This document shows, in pieces, positions 43,728 through 53,303 of a DNA stretch of 64,000 bases; position 1 is the first letter of the stretch, and each line of letters starts with the position of its first letter. The DNA is taken from the NCBI RefSeq assembly GCF_014643835.1, contig NZ_BMKD01000002.1, forward strand, positions 868,001-932,000, written 5' to 3'. Made by a program: the position numbers and the translations under genes. Source of the DNA: Mucilaginibacter rubeus. Its GTDB lineage: Bacteria; Bacteroidota; Bacteroidia; Sphingobacteriales; Sphingobacteriaceae. Under the pieces are notes generated by a model. That model searched no databases. It was not told the DNA's origin and saw only the letters and a list, made by a program, of their open reading frames with translations.

Positions 43728-45857
43728 ATGCGAAAACCAACCTGTCTGCTACTTTTATTATTGCCTATACAGCTTTTAGCGCAACAATTTGATCCTGTAA
43801 AAGCACTGGTTAAAAGGCGCGCGCCGTGGTTAAGCAACCATATCGTTTTTGAACCCTTAAAAAACACCAGTTCAGAAATAGTTGAACTGCAAACCATCAA
43901 GAATAAACTGGTTATCCATGCTTCAGGAGCCAATGCGGCGGCTGTTGGTGTAAACTGGTATTTAAAATATTATTGCCATCGTTCTATGTCGCACATGGGT
44001 GATAACATGTCGCCCGTGTTTCCTATTCCTAATGTTAACAAAAAAGTAACCGTACAAGCTGCGGCCAAGTATCGTTATGCGTTAAATTATTGCACCTATA
44101 ACTATACCATGAGCTTTTATAGTTGGCCCGACTGGGAACGGGAGCTTGACTGGATGGCGTTAAATGGTGTTAATACAATGCTTACTGTTGAAGGGATGGA
44201 AGCGGTATGGCAAAACACGCTGAGGAAAATAGGATACACTGAAAGTGAAATTAACAGTTTCATTGTTGGGCCTGCTTATACCGCATGGTGGCTGATGGGA
44301 AATATTGAAGGCTGGGGAGGTCCCATGCCGCAAAGCCAGATAGACAACAGGAAGCTGATTCAACAGAAAATGATGAAGCGGATGCAGGAGTTGGGTATAC
44401 AACCTGTGTTGCAAGGTTTTTATGGCATGGTGCCAAGCACATTAAAAAACAAAAAAGCACATATTATTGATCAGGGTACCTGGGGTGCTTTTAAAAGACC
44501 TGATATACTTGACCCCACTGATCCTGAGTTTAGCCGCATTGCCGGCATCTACTATAGCGAAATTCAAAAATTATACGGTAAGAACATCCATTTTTTTGCC
44601 GGCGACCCTTTTCATGAGGGTGGTAAAACGGAAGGTGTTGATTTGAAAAAAGCAGGCACTGCCATACAGGCATCGATGCAAAATTACTACCCCGGTTCAA
44701 CATGGGTATTGCAGGGCTGGCAGGATAATCCCAAGCAGGCCATGCTTGATGGCCTCGATAAATCAAAAGTATTGGTACAGGAGCTTTTTGGTGAATTTAC
44801 AAATAACTGGGAAAAGCGTAAGGCTTACGATAATACACCATTTATATGGTGCAGCGTTAATAATTTTGGCGAACGGCCTGGCGTATATGGAAAACTGCAG
44901 CGCTTTGCCGATGAGGTATACCGTGTCCGTAAAAGCACTTACAGCAATTATCTTAAAGGTGTGGGGATTATGCCTGAAGGCATCAATAACAACCCTCCTG
45001 ATTATGACCTGATGCTTGAACTGGGCTGGCGCCAGGAACATGTGGATATCCGGAACTGGATCGATAAATACGCCCAATATCGTTATGGTAAAAGCGATGG
45101 GCATGCAAGTAACGCCTGGCAAGGATTTTTACAAACCATTTATCAAAGCCTTCCCGGTTACCAGGAAGGGGCTGGCGAATCCATTTTTTGCGCAAGACCC
45201 GCACTTAAAGTTAAATCAATTTCCAGTTGGGGTACGCTCACTCGTAATTATGACACGGTTGCTTTTGCAAATGCGGTAAAAGAATTTGCAAAAGCAGCAC
45301 CAGATCTTAAAAATTCGGCCACTTATAAAATAGACCTCATCAATATGGTGCGGCAACTGCTGGCTAATAAAGGCACGCTCACATTTAATGAAATGGTAAC
45401 TGCTTATAACAGCAAGAATCTGCAAACATTTAACGCAGCCAGCGCAAAATTCCTGCATATGATAAGGCTGACAGATGACCTCTTAAATACCGATCAATAT
45501 TTCAGGCTCAACACCTATCTCAAACAAGCTATAGATAACGGCAATACCGCGGAAGAAAAAGCAAACAATTTAAAAAACGAATTAATGCAAATTACCTATT
45601 GGGGCGAAAATGTGCGTACCGAAGACAATCTGCATGAGTATGCTTATAAAGAGTGGGCCGGCCTGATGGATAGCTATTACTTGCTCCGCTGGGAGATTTA
45701 TTTTGATTATCTGCGCAGCAATTTGCAAGGTAAAAACGTTCAGGAACCTGATTACTTTTCCTGGGAACGAAAATGGGTGGACGACAACCAAAAGCTAAAC
45801 CCTGAAAAGCCTCAAAGGCCTTTACTGGAAGTGGTTGATGAAATTTTATCAATGTAA
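43728..45857 (+). CDS. GH89 alpha-N-acetylglucosaminidase (NAGLU-like)
   Basis: The 709-residue protein has a signal peptide (MRKPTCLLLLLLPIQLLAQ) and the three NAGLU domains. The N-terminal mixed domain contains VIHASGANAAAVGVNWYLKY. The TIM barrel has RYALNYCTYNYTMSFYSWPD, WERELDWMALNGVNTML, Glu297 in FAGDPFHEGG and Glu417 in GIMPEGINNNP, matching the acid/base and nucleophile positions of the family. The C-terminal helical domain starts after about 480. The enzyme releases terminal alpha-GlcNAc, as in GlcNAc-alpha-1,4-Gal caps or heparan-type chains. It leads a three-gene operon with two GH29 fucosidases (55 and 0 base gaps), under the double operator. Confidence 0.95.
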   Translation: MRKPTCLLLLLLPIQLLAQQFDPVKALVKRRAPWLSNHIVFEPLKNTSSEIVELQTIKNKLVIHASGANAAAVGVNWYLKYYCHRSMSHMGDNMSPVFPIPNVNKKVTVQAAAKYRYALNYCTYNYTMSFYSWPDWERELDWMALNGVNTMLTVEGMEAVWQNTLRKIGYTESEINSFIVGPAYTAWWLMGNIEGWGGPMPQSQIDNRKLIQQKMMKRMQELGIQPVLQGFYGMVPSTLKNKKAHIIDQGTWGAFKRPDILDPTDPEFSRIAGIYYSEIQKLYGKNIHFFAGDPFHEGGKTEGVDLKKAGTAIQASMQNYYPGSTWVLQGWQDNPKQAMLDGLDKSKVLVQELFGEFTNNWEKRKAYDNTPFIWCSVNNFGERPGVYGKLQRFADEVYRVRKSTYSNYLKGVGIMPEGINNNPPDYDLMLELGWRQEHVDIRNWIDKYAQYRYGKSDGHASNAWQGFLQTIYQSLPGYQEGAGESIFCARPALKVKSISSWGTLTRNYDTVAFANAVKEFAKAAPDLKNSATYKIDLINMVRQLLANKGTLTFNEMVTAYNSKNLQTFNAASAKFLHMIRLTDDLLNTDQYFRLNTYLKQAIDNGNTAEEKANNLKNELMQITYWGENVRTEDNLHEYAYKEWAGLMDSYYLLRWEIYFDYLRSNLQGKNVQEPDYFSWERKWVDDNQKLNPEKPQRPLLEVVDEILSM

Positions 45858-45912
45858 AAACATCGCCCTTTTTTAACACTCTTTCTTAAAACTGACGTCA
45901 GCTATCCTCCAA

Positions 45913-47274
45913 ATGAAAAAAACGTTAACAGGTATTTTATTGGTTTTTATTGCATTTTCCCCTTTATATGCCCAAAAGAAAATAGGAACAGAAACACCCG
46001 AACAAAAAGCCAAACGTATGTCCTGGTGGACTAATGACCGCTTTGGTATGTTTATCCATTGGGGGCTTTATTCGCAGGCAGCAAGGCATGAATGGGTAAA
46101 AAGATGGGAGCGCATGACGGATGCGCAATACCAGCCTTATTTTGATGAGTTTAATCCAGATTTGTTTAATCCCAAAGAGTGGGCAAAGAAAGCTAAGGCA
46201 GCCGGGATGAAATATGCTGTGCTTACTACTAAACATCATGAAGGGTTTTGCCTGTTTGATTCAAAATATACTGACTACAAGGCTACTAAAACCGCTGCTA
46301 AAAGAGACCTTGTAAAGGAGTTTGTTGATGCATTTAGAGCTGAGGGTATAAAAATAGGTTTTTATTATTCACTGTTGGATTGGCATCACCCAGACTTTAC
46401 CGTTGATGTTTTACACCCCCTGCAACCGGCAAGCGAAAAAGATGAGGATTATGATAAGCTGAACAAAGGCCGCGATGTGGCCAGGTACCGCACCTACATG
46501 CATAACCAAATTAAAGAACTGCTTACCAATTACGGCAAAATTGATATGCTATGGCTCGATTTTTCGTACCCTGATAATGGCAAACATGGGAAAGGGGCCA
46601 AAGACTGGGGATCTGTTGAACTCGTTAAAGAAATAAGAAAATTACAGCCCAATATTATAATTGATAACCGCCTCGATTTAAATGAATACCAGGATGGTTG
46701 GGATTACCTGACACCCGAACAGGTAAATTTATCGGAGTGGGTCAAAAAAAACGATTACAAAACTTATTGGGAAACCTGCCAAACGTTTTCTGGTTCCTGG
46801 GGTTATTTCCGCGACGAAAACAGCTGGAAAAGTACCACGCAATTAATTACCATGCTGATAGAGGCTGTAAGCAAAAGAGGTAACCTGTTGCTTAACGTGG
46901 GCCCTACTGCACGCGGTTTATTTGATAAACGTGCTAACGAAAGGCTGGACGGAATAGCAGCCTGGATGAAATATAACAGCCGCTCCATTTATGGATGTAC
47001 CGAAGCTCCGGAAACCTTTGTAGCCCCGGAGCACACCCTGCTTACCTATAATGCAAATACCCGGCGCTTATACGTGCATTTGTTAGCATATCCCGGCAAA
47101 ACACTTACTTTACCAGGCTACAAGGATAAAGTAAAATACGTTCAGTTTTTACATGACGCGTCGGAGATACAACAGGATAGCAAATCAAAAGGCACAGGTA
47201 ACGACCTGATATTAAATCTACCGGAAACCAAGCCCGATAGTGAGATACCGGTAATTGAATTGGTTTTAAATTAA
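45913..47274 (+). CDS. GH29 alpha-L-fucosidase
   Basis: The 453-residue protein has a signal peptide (to about YAQ, residue 20). The GH29 barrel shows RFGMFIHWGLYSQAARHEWV (45-64), AKAAGMKYAVLTTKHHEGFC (about 93-112) with the His-His pair, GIKIGFYYSLLDWHHPDF and the catalytic nucleophile Asp216 in IDMLWLDFSYPD. LNVGPTARGLFD and a C-terminal beta-sandwich follow. The acid/base is variable in GH29 and is not assigned. It hydrolyses terminal alpha-L-fucose, with the linkage unknown. Its stop codon overlaps the first possible ATG of the next GH29 gene (TAATG). Confidence 0.95.
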   Translation: MKKTLTGILLVFIAFSPLYAQKKIGTETPEQKAKRMSWWTNDRFGMFIHWGLYSQAARHEWVKRWERMTDAQYQPYFDEFNPDLFNPKEWAKKAKAAGMKYAVLTTKHHEGFCLFDSKYTDYKATKTAAKRDLVKEFVDAFRAEGIKIGFYYSLLDWHHPDFTVDVLHPLQPASEKDEDYDKLNKGRDVARYRTYMHNQIKELLTNYGKIDMLWLDFSYPDNGKHGKGAKDWGSVELVKEIRKLQPNIIIDNRLDLNEYQDGWDYLTPEQVNLSEWVKKNDYKTYWETCQTFSGSWGYFRDENSWKSTTQLITMLIEAVSKRGNLLLNVGPTARGLFDKRANERLDGIAAWMKYNSRSIYGCTEAPETFVAPEHTLLTYNANTRRLYVHLLAYPGKTLTLPGYKDKVKYVQFLHDASEIQQDSKSKGTGNDLILNLPETKPDSEIPVIELVLN

Positions 47275-48749
47275 TGTTTACTCATCTACCTATGAAAACA
47301 AAACTATCAATGTATTATATCATCATGATCCGAAAACTTTTACCCTGCCTGTTTATTTTAGGATGCAGCCAGGCGGTATTGGCACAAAACGAACATAAAA
47401 TGTCAGATACGTACCAGCTTCCTAAAGATTCGCTGGTACGGCAAAAACTTGCCCGCTGGCAAGACAAAAAGTTTGGTTTATTTATGCACTGGGGAACATA
47501 CAGCCAATGGGGTGTGGCCGAAAGCTGGACTATTTGCCCTGATGACTGGGTTACACGTACCGGCCCCTACAGCAATGATTATTTCGCCTATAAAAAAGCA
47601 TACGAAAACCTCCAAACCACCTTTAACCCTGCCAATTTTAACCCCGAAAAATGGGTTAAAGCGGCCAAGGCTGCGGGGATGAATTACGTGGTGTTTACCA
47701 CTAAACATCACGATGGTTTTAGCATGTTTGATACTAAACAAACAGATTATAAAATTACCGACCCTAAAACTCCGTTTTCGAAAAATCCGCGAAGCAATGT
47801 CACCAAAGAAATATTTAACGCCTTCCGTAACGACAATTTTATGATCGGGGCATATTTTTCCAAACCCGACTGGCATAATGAAAATTATTGGTGGCCTTAC
47901 TTTCCTCCTAAAGATCATAATGTAAATTACGATCCGCAACGATATCCTGAACGCTGGCAAAAATTTAAAGATTTTACTTACAACCAAATTGAAGAATTAA
48001 TGACCGGTTATGGTAAAATAGATATTTTATGGCTCGATGGCGGCTGGGTACGGCCATCAGTTACAAAGGATAACGACCCGCAACATTATAACCAGGACAT
48101 TGATATGGCCCGGATAGCAAAAATGAGCCGCAGCTATCAGCCGGGTTTGATTATGGTAGACAGGACAGTGACCGGCGAATTTGAAAACTATACCACGCCC
48201 GAACAGGAAGTACCGGACAAGCCCTTATCCTACCCATGGGAAACCTGTATGACCATTGGCAAATACTGGAGTTATGTTCCTGATGACGAATTTAAGCCCA
48301 GCCGCCTATTGGTGCAAACGCTGATAAAAATAGTTTCAAGAGGAGGTAACCTCTTGCTTAATATAGCCCCCGGACCGGATGGCGACTGGAATCCGACTGC
48401 CTATCAAAGGTTACAGGACATTGCGAATTGGATGAAGATTAACGAAAAAGGAATTTACGCTTCCGAACCTGTTATACCTTATTCTGTTGGGAACATATAT
48501 TTTACAAGGTCAAAAACAAAAAAAACATTATATGCCTTCTGGCTATCAGAAAAAGATAATGTAACCCTTCCGGCCGAGGTAAGTTTCCCTGTAAACAATA
48601 TTAAACGGATTAAAAAAGTAAGCCTGTTGGGCAACTCTGAAAAGTTAAAATGGGCCTATCAAAATGGGCAGTTGCGTATTCAAATTCCCAAATCTTTACA
48701 AAAGAGCAGCATATTAAAGTATAGTGACACTTTTGAATTGGAATATTAA
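47274..48749 (+). CDS. GH29 alpha-L-fucosidase (second, divergent copy)
   Basis: The start at 47274 overlaps the preceding stop (TAATG). In-frame ATGs at 47292 and 47325 give shorter leaders, and the signal peptide proper is MIRKLLPCLFILGCSQAVLA, so the true start may be one of these. The 491-residue frame has FGLFMHWGTYSQWGVAESWT, AAKAAGMNYVVFTTKHHDGF, Asp255 in IDILWLDGGWVRP as nucleophile, YPWETCMTIGKYWSYVPDDE and GGNLLLNIAPGPDGDWN. It is clearly GH29, but distant from its neighbour (different spacing and loops), so the pair is not a recent duplication. Two linkage specificities on the same glycan are inferred. A terminator follows at 48794-48830. Confidence 0.94.
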   Translation: MFTHLPMKTKLSMYYIIMIRKLLPCLFILGCSQAVLAQNEHKMSDTYQLPKDSLVRQKLARWQDKKFGLFMHWGTYSQWGVAESWTICPDDWVTRTGPYSNDYFAYKKAYENLQTTFNPANFNPEKWVKAAKAAGMNYVVFTTKHHDGFSMFDTKQTDYKITDPKTPFSKNPRSNVTKEIFNAFRNDNFMIGAYFSKPDWHNENYWWPYFPPKDHNVNYDPQRYPERWQKFKDFTYNQIEELMTGYGKIDILWLDGGWVRPSVTKDNDPQHYNQDIDMARIAKMSRSYQPGLIMVDRTVTGEFENYTTPEQEVPDKPLSYPWETCMTIGKYWSYVPDDEFKPSRLLVQTLIKIVSRGGNLLLNIAPGPDGDWNPTAYQRLQDIANWMKINEKGIYASEPVIPYSVGNIYFTRSKTKKTLYAFWLSEKDNVTLPAEVSFPVNNIKRIKKVSLLGNSEKLKWAYQNGQLRIQIPKSLQKSSILKYSDTFELEY

Positions 48750-48793
48750 AGAGTATACAAACAACAAGCCTATCAACTTCTACCTTATAATTC

Positions 48794-48830
48794 AAAAAAA
48801 ACGAGGCGGTATGATGAGCCTCGCTTTTTT
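48794..48830. terminator. bidirectional Rho-independent terminator
   Basis: CGAGGC (48802-48807) pairs with GCCTCG (48818-48823) across a 10-base loop. It is preceded by eight As (48794-48801) and followed by a T run (48825-48830), so it works in both directions. It lies between the GH29 operon and the convergent LacI gene. Confidence 0.85.
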
Positions 48831-48880
48831 GGGATTTTTCAGATACTAAGCGATATATAGTGTTGGGTTGGATTTACACT

Positions 48881-48925
48881 GTTAACAAAGAGAGGTTAAC
48901 AGGGTTAACACAATTCGGGGTTAAC
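48881..48925. repeat. four GTTAAC palindromes
   Basis: GTTAAC occurs at 48881, 48895, 48904 and 48920 within 45 bases, with spacings of 14, 9 and 16. It lies in the non-coding stretch between the convergent GH29 and LacI genes. The spacing is irregular and no protein-binding role is known to me. Confidence 0.4.
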
Positions 48926-49055
48926 ACCCATATATATATTTAATAATCAACTTATTAAGTGTAATTTCTAAAAAATATGTAAACCCCTTTTTGTATAAAT
49001 ATTACCCGCTAATGCTTTATGCAAATCAAAACCCGAACTTCTTTATAACCTTATC

Positions 49056-50090
49056 CTATACATTGGTACGCCCTCTGTGAGACACCATACTGGAATCAAA
49101 TACCGCATGATGGAAAACCGGGGTTAACGACGCTTCACTGATGCGATCATCAATTATTTTAAAAAGTATTTCGGCCGCTTTTATGCCCTGCTTTTGGGGA
49201 AATTGTTCAATGGACGCCATTGGGGCACTATCCATAAAACTCCAAATAGGAGAATTTGCAAAACTGACAAAGCTAATATCGTGATTGGGAGCCAGATTAT
49301 AGTTCTTCAACAACTTAATTGCATCGCGTGCCACATAATCGTTAAAAGTGATAATAGCTGTAGGTTTATCTGCTAAAGATAATAGCCGCCGCATAGCATA
49401 AGTATTTTGGGCAGACGACAGATCCGAAGAGACTATCAGGTCCGTATTTACTGCTATCTGATATTTATCAAGCCCCTGTTTGTAAGCATCCAGGCGCTCT
49501 TTACTTGCAGCCAGTTGCGATGGACCATTAATTAACCCAATACTACGATGCCCTTTTTCTATTAAGCAATCAATGGCTTGTAGCATTCCCGATTGGAGAT
49601 TACAAACCGAGTAATGAATATCTTCCATGCCAGGAATACGGTCAAAAAACACAACAGGAATGTTATATTTTTTCAATTGTTCAAACACTTCATAATTCGT
49701 GGTATTTTTGCTTATCGAAATGATAATACCGTCTAACCGATGGGTTTTCATTGTTTCCAGGATACGTTTTTCCTTATCAGGGTTTTCTAACGATTGCCCA
49801 ATAAAAACGTTATAATTCCTTTTGCTGGCGTAATCTTCTATCCCACTGAGGGCCGAAGAAAAAAACGCGTCAGAAAAATCCGGAACAATTACACCAATAG
49901 TTAATGTTTTTCGTTGTTTAAAAAATACAGCTGTTTGATTTCGCTCATAATTTAGTTCGCTTGCTACCTTATTAACCCGCATGGTAGTTACAAGGCCAAT
50001 GCTGGGATGACCATGAAGGGCACGCGACACTGTTGAAGGGCTTACTTTTAAGCGTTTAGCTATCTCTTTAATTGTGGGAATCTTTTCCAT
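49056..50090 (-). CDS. LacI/GalR-family transcriptional regulator
   Basis: The 344-residue protein starts with the LacI helix-turn-helix: PTIKEIAKRLKVSPSTVSRA (5-24) and the hinge region VASELNYERNQTAVFFKQR. The sugar-binding periplasmic-protein-like domain (about 60-340) has LTIGVIVPDFSDAFFSSALS, RLDGIIISISKNTTNYEVFE, IPVVFFDRIPGMEDIHYSVC, RSIGLINGPSQLAASKERLD and MASIEQFPQKQGIKAAEILF. Ligand unknown; a sugar or sugar-phosphate is expected. It is the last gene of the beta-helix string (33 bases after it). The only CG-centred palindromes of LacI type seen in the window are at 43591-43632, so the GH115/GH89 promoters are its probable targets. Confidence 0.95.
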   Translation of the reverse strand: MEKIPTIKEIAKRLKVSPSTVSRALHGHPSIGLVTTMRVNKVASELNYERNQTAVFFKQRKTLTIGVIVPDFSDAFFSSALSGIEDYASKRNYNVFIGQSLENPDKEKRILETMKTHRLDGIIISISKNTTNYEVFEQLKKYNIPVVFFDRIPGMEDIHYSVCNLQSGMLQAIDCLIEKGHRSIGLINGPSQLAASKERLDAYKQGLDKYQIAVNTDLIVSSDLSSAQNTYAMRRLLSLADKPTAIITFNDYVARDAIKLLKNYNLAPNHDISFVSFANSPIWSFMDSAPMASIEQFPQKQGIKAAEILFKIIDDRISEASLTPVFHHAVFDSSMVSHRGRTNV

Positions 50091-50123
50091 TTTGTAATAA
50101 AGATTAAAAACAATGGGTATTGA

Positions 50124-51641
50124 TTATTGATATGCCCCTTTACTTATCTGCTTATTTACGATACGCGTATTACCATCAAAATCAACCGTACCGTTAACGC
50201 CATCAGATATCACCTGCCCGCTATTTTTTGCTACTGACGATGATTGCAGGTGAAAATCAAGGCCGGATGTATTGACAAATAAAGGATCGGTGCCATATGT
50301 TGAACTGGCGTCTCCACCGCAGGCTGCATTCCATAAATTATAGTCGGTATAGGCCACGCCGTTCCAGGTCCACTGCGCGGGGCCTGTGGTGTAATACAGG
50401 TTATAATCTATGATATTACCCGATCCGCGGTTGGTATATTTATGAATAAACATATCTGATGCCCCGCCATAAATGATGTTATTTTTTATAACGTTATTGG
50501 TGCAATCTTCCCTAATACTTATCTCCCCTTCTATTTCGCCAAAGGCACCTAATGCCTGGTTGTTATTATACAAGGTATTGTTTACTATAGCCGAGTTGCT
50601 TGTACCACCGCCTGTGTAATTTAAATACCCACCCATATAGATCCCGGAGCACCAACAGTTAAATACCAGGTTATTCCTTATGGTAACATGATCGGTGGGG
50701 AAGCCATTGGTTTCGCTCACAACACCAATCCCCCTGTCTGTAACGGACACTTTGTTTTTTTCCACTACCACATTCCTGCCGCCGTCTACATAAATACCTA
50801 TGGCGCCATGTCCACCAAGCGGCCCTCTTTTGCTTTCAATGTTATAGAGGGTGTTGCCGCTGATAACACCATTACGGGCATAGTTAAGCGTTGGATCGCT
50901 ATTTGCTGCATAGCCTCCTGCTGCATCTATCCCAATATTTTGAGCATTATAAATGGTATTATTGGTGATGGTAAAACCGTCAACATAGCCATTGATGGTT
51001 AAATTTTCGCCGTACCCGGTTTTACAATCATGGATTGTGTTCCCGGTAACGGTAATATTAGTTACGGGATCGGCAGTATTCCCGATGATCAGTATAGCAT
51101 TTCCGCCTCCATTGAGCGGGAGCTGAGTATAATCAATACCGTATACCGTATTGTTTTTTATAATAACGTAGTCGGATCCACCTTCAACCATAATGGCTTT
51201 GGGATCGCCGGTTGCGGTTTTAAGATTGCGTATTTCAAAGCCATCTACAACTATATACTTTGCCTTATCAATAGTTACCAGGGCTTCCCTCCCGTTAACA
51301 CTAAAAGCACTACCGTCAATTATAGGTGTTTCCCCACGGTAAGCTTTCAACGTGATATACTTATCCATTACGCCAGATTTGGGAAATACAACCTTTTCGC
51401 TATATACTCCCCCCCTTACCATTACAGTATCGCCGGGAATGGTATGGGAAAGCGCGGTATTGATAGTTTGAAAAGGCGCGTCAATTGTTCCTTTATTTGA
51501 CTCTAACCCGTTGGCAGCTACATAATAAACATGAGTGCTCCCGGTAATTGTAACATTACCGCCGGAATCGTTCTTTTTACTACAACCAAATGCCTGTATA
51601 GCAAAACCAAGCATTAAAAAAACATAGACATTACATTTCAT
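50124..51641 (-). CDS. right-handed parallel beta-helix lipoprotein (copy 2)
   Basis: The start is set at MKCNVYVFLMLGFAIQAFGC by comparison with the paralogue; an ATG two codons earlier is possible. The lipobox AFGC is followed by SKKNDS. About 505 residues: an N-terminal DUF1565-like part (HVYYVAANGLESNKGTIDAP, IPGDTVMVRGGVYSEKVVFP) leads into about a dozen beta-helix coils (e.g. IIKNNTVYGIDY, ITVTGNTIHDCKTG, VVEKNKVSVTDRGIG). The C-terminal end DFDGNTRIVNKQISKGAY resembles the choice-of-anchor Q module. Parallel beta-helix proteins include polysaccharide lyases and hydrolases, but catalytic residues cannot be assigned. It lies 19-25 bases after its paralogue. Confidence 0.85.
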   Translation of the reverse strand: MKCNVYVFLMLGFAIQAFGCSKKNDSGGNVTITGSTHVYYVAANGLESNKGTIDAPFQTINTALSHTIPGDTVMVRGGVYSEKVVFPKSGVMDKYITLKAYRGETPIIDGSAFSVNGREALVTIDKAKYIVVDGFEIRNLKTATGDPKAIMVEGGSDYVIIKNNTVYGIDYTQLPLNGGGNAILIIGNTADPVTNITVTGNTIHDCKTGYGENLTINGYVDGFTITNNTIYNAQNIGIDAAGGYAANSDPTLNYARNGVISGNTLYNIESKRGPLGGHGAIGIYVDGGRNVVVEKNKVSVTDRGIGVVSETNGFPTDHVTIRNNLVFNCWCSGIYMGGYLNYTGGGTSNSAIVNNTLYNNNQALGAFGEIEGEISIREDCTNNVIKNNIIYGGASDMFIHKYTNRGSGNIIDYNLYYTTGPAQWTWNGVAYTDYNLWNAACGGDASSTYGTDPLFVNTSGLDFHLQSSSVAKNSGQVISDGVNGTVDFDGNTRIVNKQISKGAYQ

Positions 51642-51666
51642 AAGCATACTTTTTTAATTAAACATC

Positions 51667-53220
51667 TTACTGCTGTGCGCCTTTACTTATCTTATTATTT
51701 ACAATGCGGGTATTTCCGTCAATATCTGTGGCGCCATTTATATCGGCAGAAATTACATTTCCGGTATTTTTTGCAGGAGAGGCCGCTTGTATATGAAGAT
51801 CGGGCGACGAGGTGTTCAGCAAAAGAGGGTCTTGCCCATTTGTTGAATTGGCATCGTTACCGCTGGCTGCGCGCCAGGCATTTAAATCGGTATATGGTGC
51901 GCCGTTAGTGCTGTTCCAGATCCATTGGGAAGTGCCTGTGGTATAGTATAAATTATTGTCGATAATGTTATTGCTGCCTGTTGTGGTATACTTATGAATA
52001 AATACATCAACGGGCCTTGCATAAACTATGTTATTTTTAATCACGTTATTGTCGCAATGCTCCGTAAGCCTGATCTCTCCTTCAATTTCGCCAAAAGCGC
52101 CTGGCACACGGTTATTCTGATATAAGGTATTATTTACAACGTAACAGTTTTTAGTTCCGCCGGATGTGTAGTTCAGATAATCGCCCATGTATATACCTGT
52201 GCGATAGCAGTTATATACAAAATTATTTCGCACGATGGTGGTTTTGGTTGCATACACGTTGCTTTCACTTACCAGTCCTATCCCCCGGTCGCTGTTGTAT
52301 ACTGTGTTTCTTTCGATAATGGTATTAGCACCGCCGCAAACATAAATGGAGATAGCACCGTACCTGTCGGGGCCCCAGGTTTCCGGGGTCCTGGTCATGG
52401 TATTATCGTGAAAAATATTATCACTTATCACTCCATTGCGGGCATAGTTGGTAGATACATCTCCTTTAGGGTTTAAACCATCACCACCGGCAACAATTAT
52501 CCCGATGTTTTCCGTATCATATACTTTATTATGGCTAAAAACAAAGCCGTCAATATTACCGGCCAGCGTTACATTTTCACTTGTACCGGTCTGCGTGTCA
52601 TGTACAGTACAACGCGTAATAACTAGGTTAGTAATGGCAGTAGTTCCGTTACCAATTGCCAGTATAGCGTGTCCGCTTCGCCAGTCGTTCAGGGATGCGT
52701 TGTTCTTTATGTTATAAATGTTGCAGTTTTTGATAGTGATATCGTGCGAATTGCCATTGATGGCGATCCCTTCAGGATCGGTATTAAAAGTTGAGCTCGT
52801 GAGATTGCAGATATCAAAGCCATCCAATGTTATATATCTTACATTGCTCAGTGTAACCAGCGGCACCCAGCCCGAAACAATTATTTTACTACCGTCTATC
52901 ACCGGCCTTTCGCCGGGGTAAGCCTTCAATGTGATCAACTTATCCATTGCCCCCGATTTAGGAAACACCACCTTATCATAATAGCTGCCGCCTCTAACCA
53001 TAACGGTATCACCGGGCAAGGCATGATCTAAGGCGGCATTGATAGACTGGAAAGGGGCATTGATTTTGCCCGAATTTGCATCAGAGCCGTTAACTGATAC
53101 ATAGTAGATATGTGTATTACCGGTTGAGACTATTACGTCATTACCTACCGTTTTTTTGCTGCAAGCCATTGCCTGAATGGCAAAAACATGTATTAAAAAG
53201 ATATTTATATAATGTTTCAT
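51667..53220 (-). CDS. right-handed parallel beta-helix lipoprotein (copy 1)
   Basis: The 517-residue lipoprotein (MKHYINIFLIHVFAIQAMAC, lipobox AMAC) shares its full layout with the downstream gene: HIYYVSVNGSDANSGKINAP, LPGDTVMVRGGSYYDKVVFP, LITLKAYPGERPVIDGSKII, then coils such as ITIKNCNIYNIKNNA and NTIIERNTVYNSDRGIGLVS, and the end DIDGNTRIVNNKISKGAQQ. The two copies are clearly paralogous by tandem duplication but well diverged in the middle coils. Being surface or periplasmic lipoproteins encoded after SusC/SusD/IPT genes, they probably bind or depolymerise the PUL 3 glycan. A hairpin at 53304-53331 precedes the gene. Confidence 0.86.
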   Translation of the reverse strand: MKHYINIFLIHVFAIQAMACSKKTVGNDVIVSTGNTHIYYVSVNGSDANSGKINAPFQSINAALDHALPGDTVMVRGGSYYDKVVFPKSGAMDKLITLKAYPGERPVIDGSKIIVSGWVPLVTLSNVRYITLDGFDICNLTSSTFNTDPEGIAINGNSHDITIKNCNIYNIKNNASLNDWRSGHAILAIGNGTTAITNLVITRCTVHDTQTGTSENVTLAGNIDGFVFSHNKVYDTENIGIIVAGGDGLNPKGDVSTNYARNGVISDNIFHDNTMTRTPETWGPDRYGAISIYVCGGANTIIERNTVYNSDRGIGLVSESNVYATKTTIVRNNFVYNCYRTGIYMGDYLNYTSGGTKNCYVVNNTLYQNNRVPGAFGEIEGEIRLTEHCDNNVIKNNIVYARPVDVFIHKYTTTGSNNIIDNNLYYTTGTSQWIWNSTNGAPYTDLNAWRAASGNDANSTNGQDPLLLNTSSPDLHIQAASPAKNTGNVISADINGATDIDGNTRIVNNKISKGAQQ

Positions 53221-53303
53221 TAAATTTATTCTAAGAAAAATTGGCGTAGCAATTGTTTGACATGCATTAAGTTTATTCGCACTTAAAACCGCGCAGTACC
53301 TGC

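Noticed and set aside
45913-48749. The two GH29 genes as a recent tandem duplication
   Set aside because: Sequence motifs, spacing and length differ too much; they are distinct GH29 lineages.
48881-48925. GTTAAC cluster as a CRISPR-like or iteron array
   Set aside because: Units are only six bases long with irregular spacing and no associated cas or replication gene.
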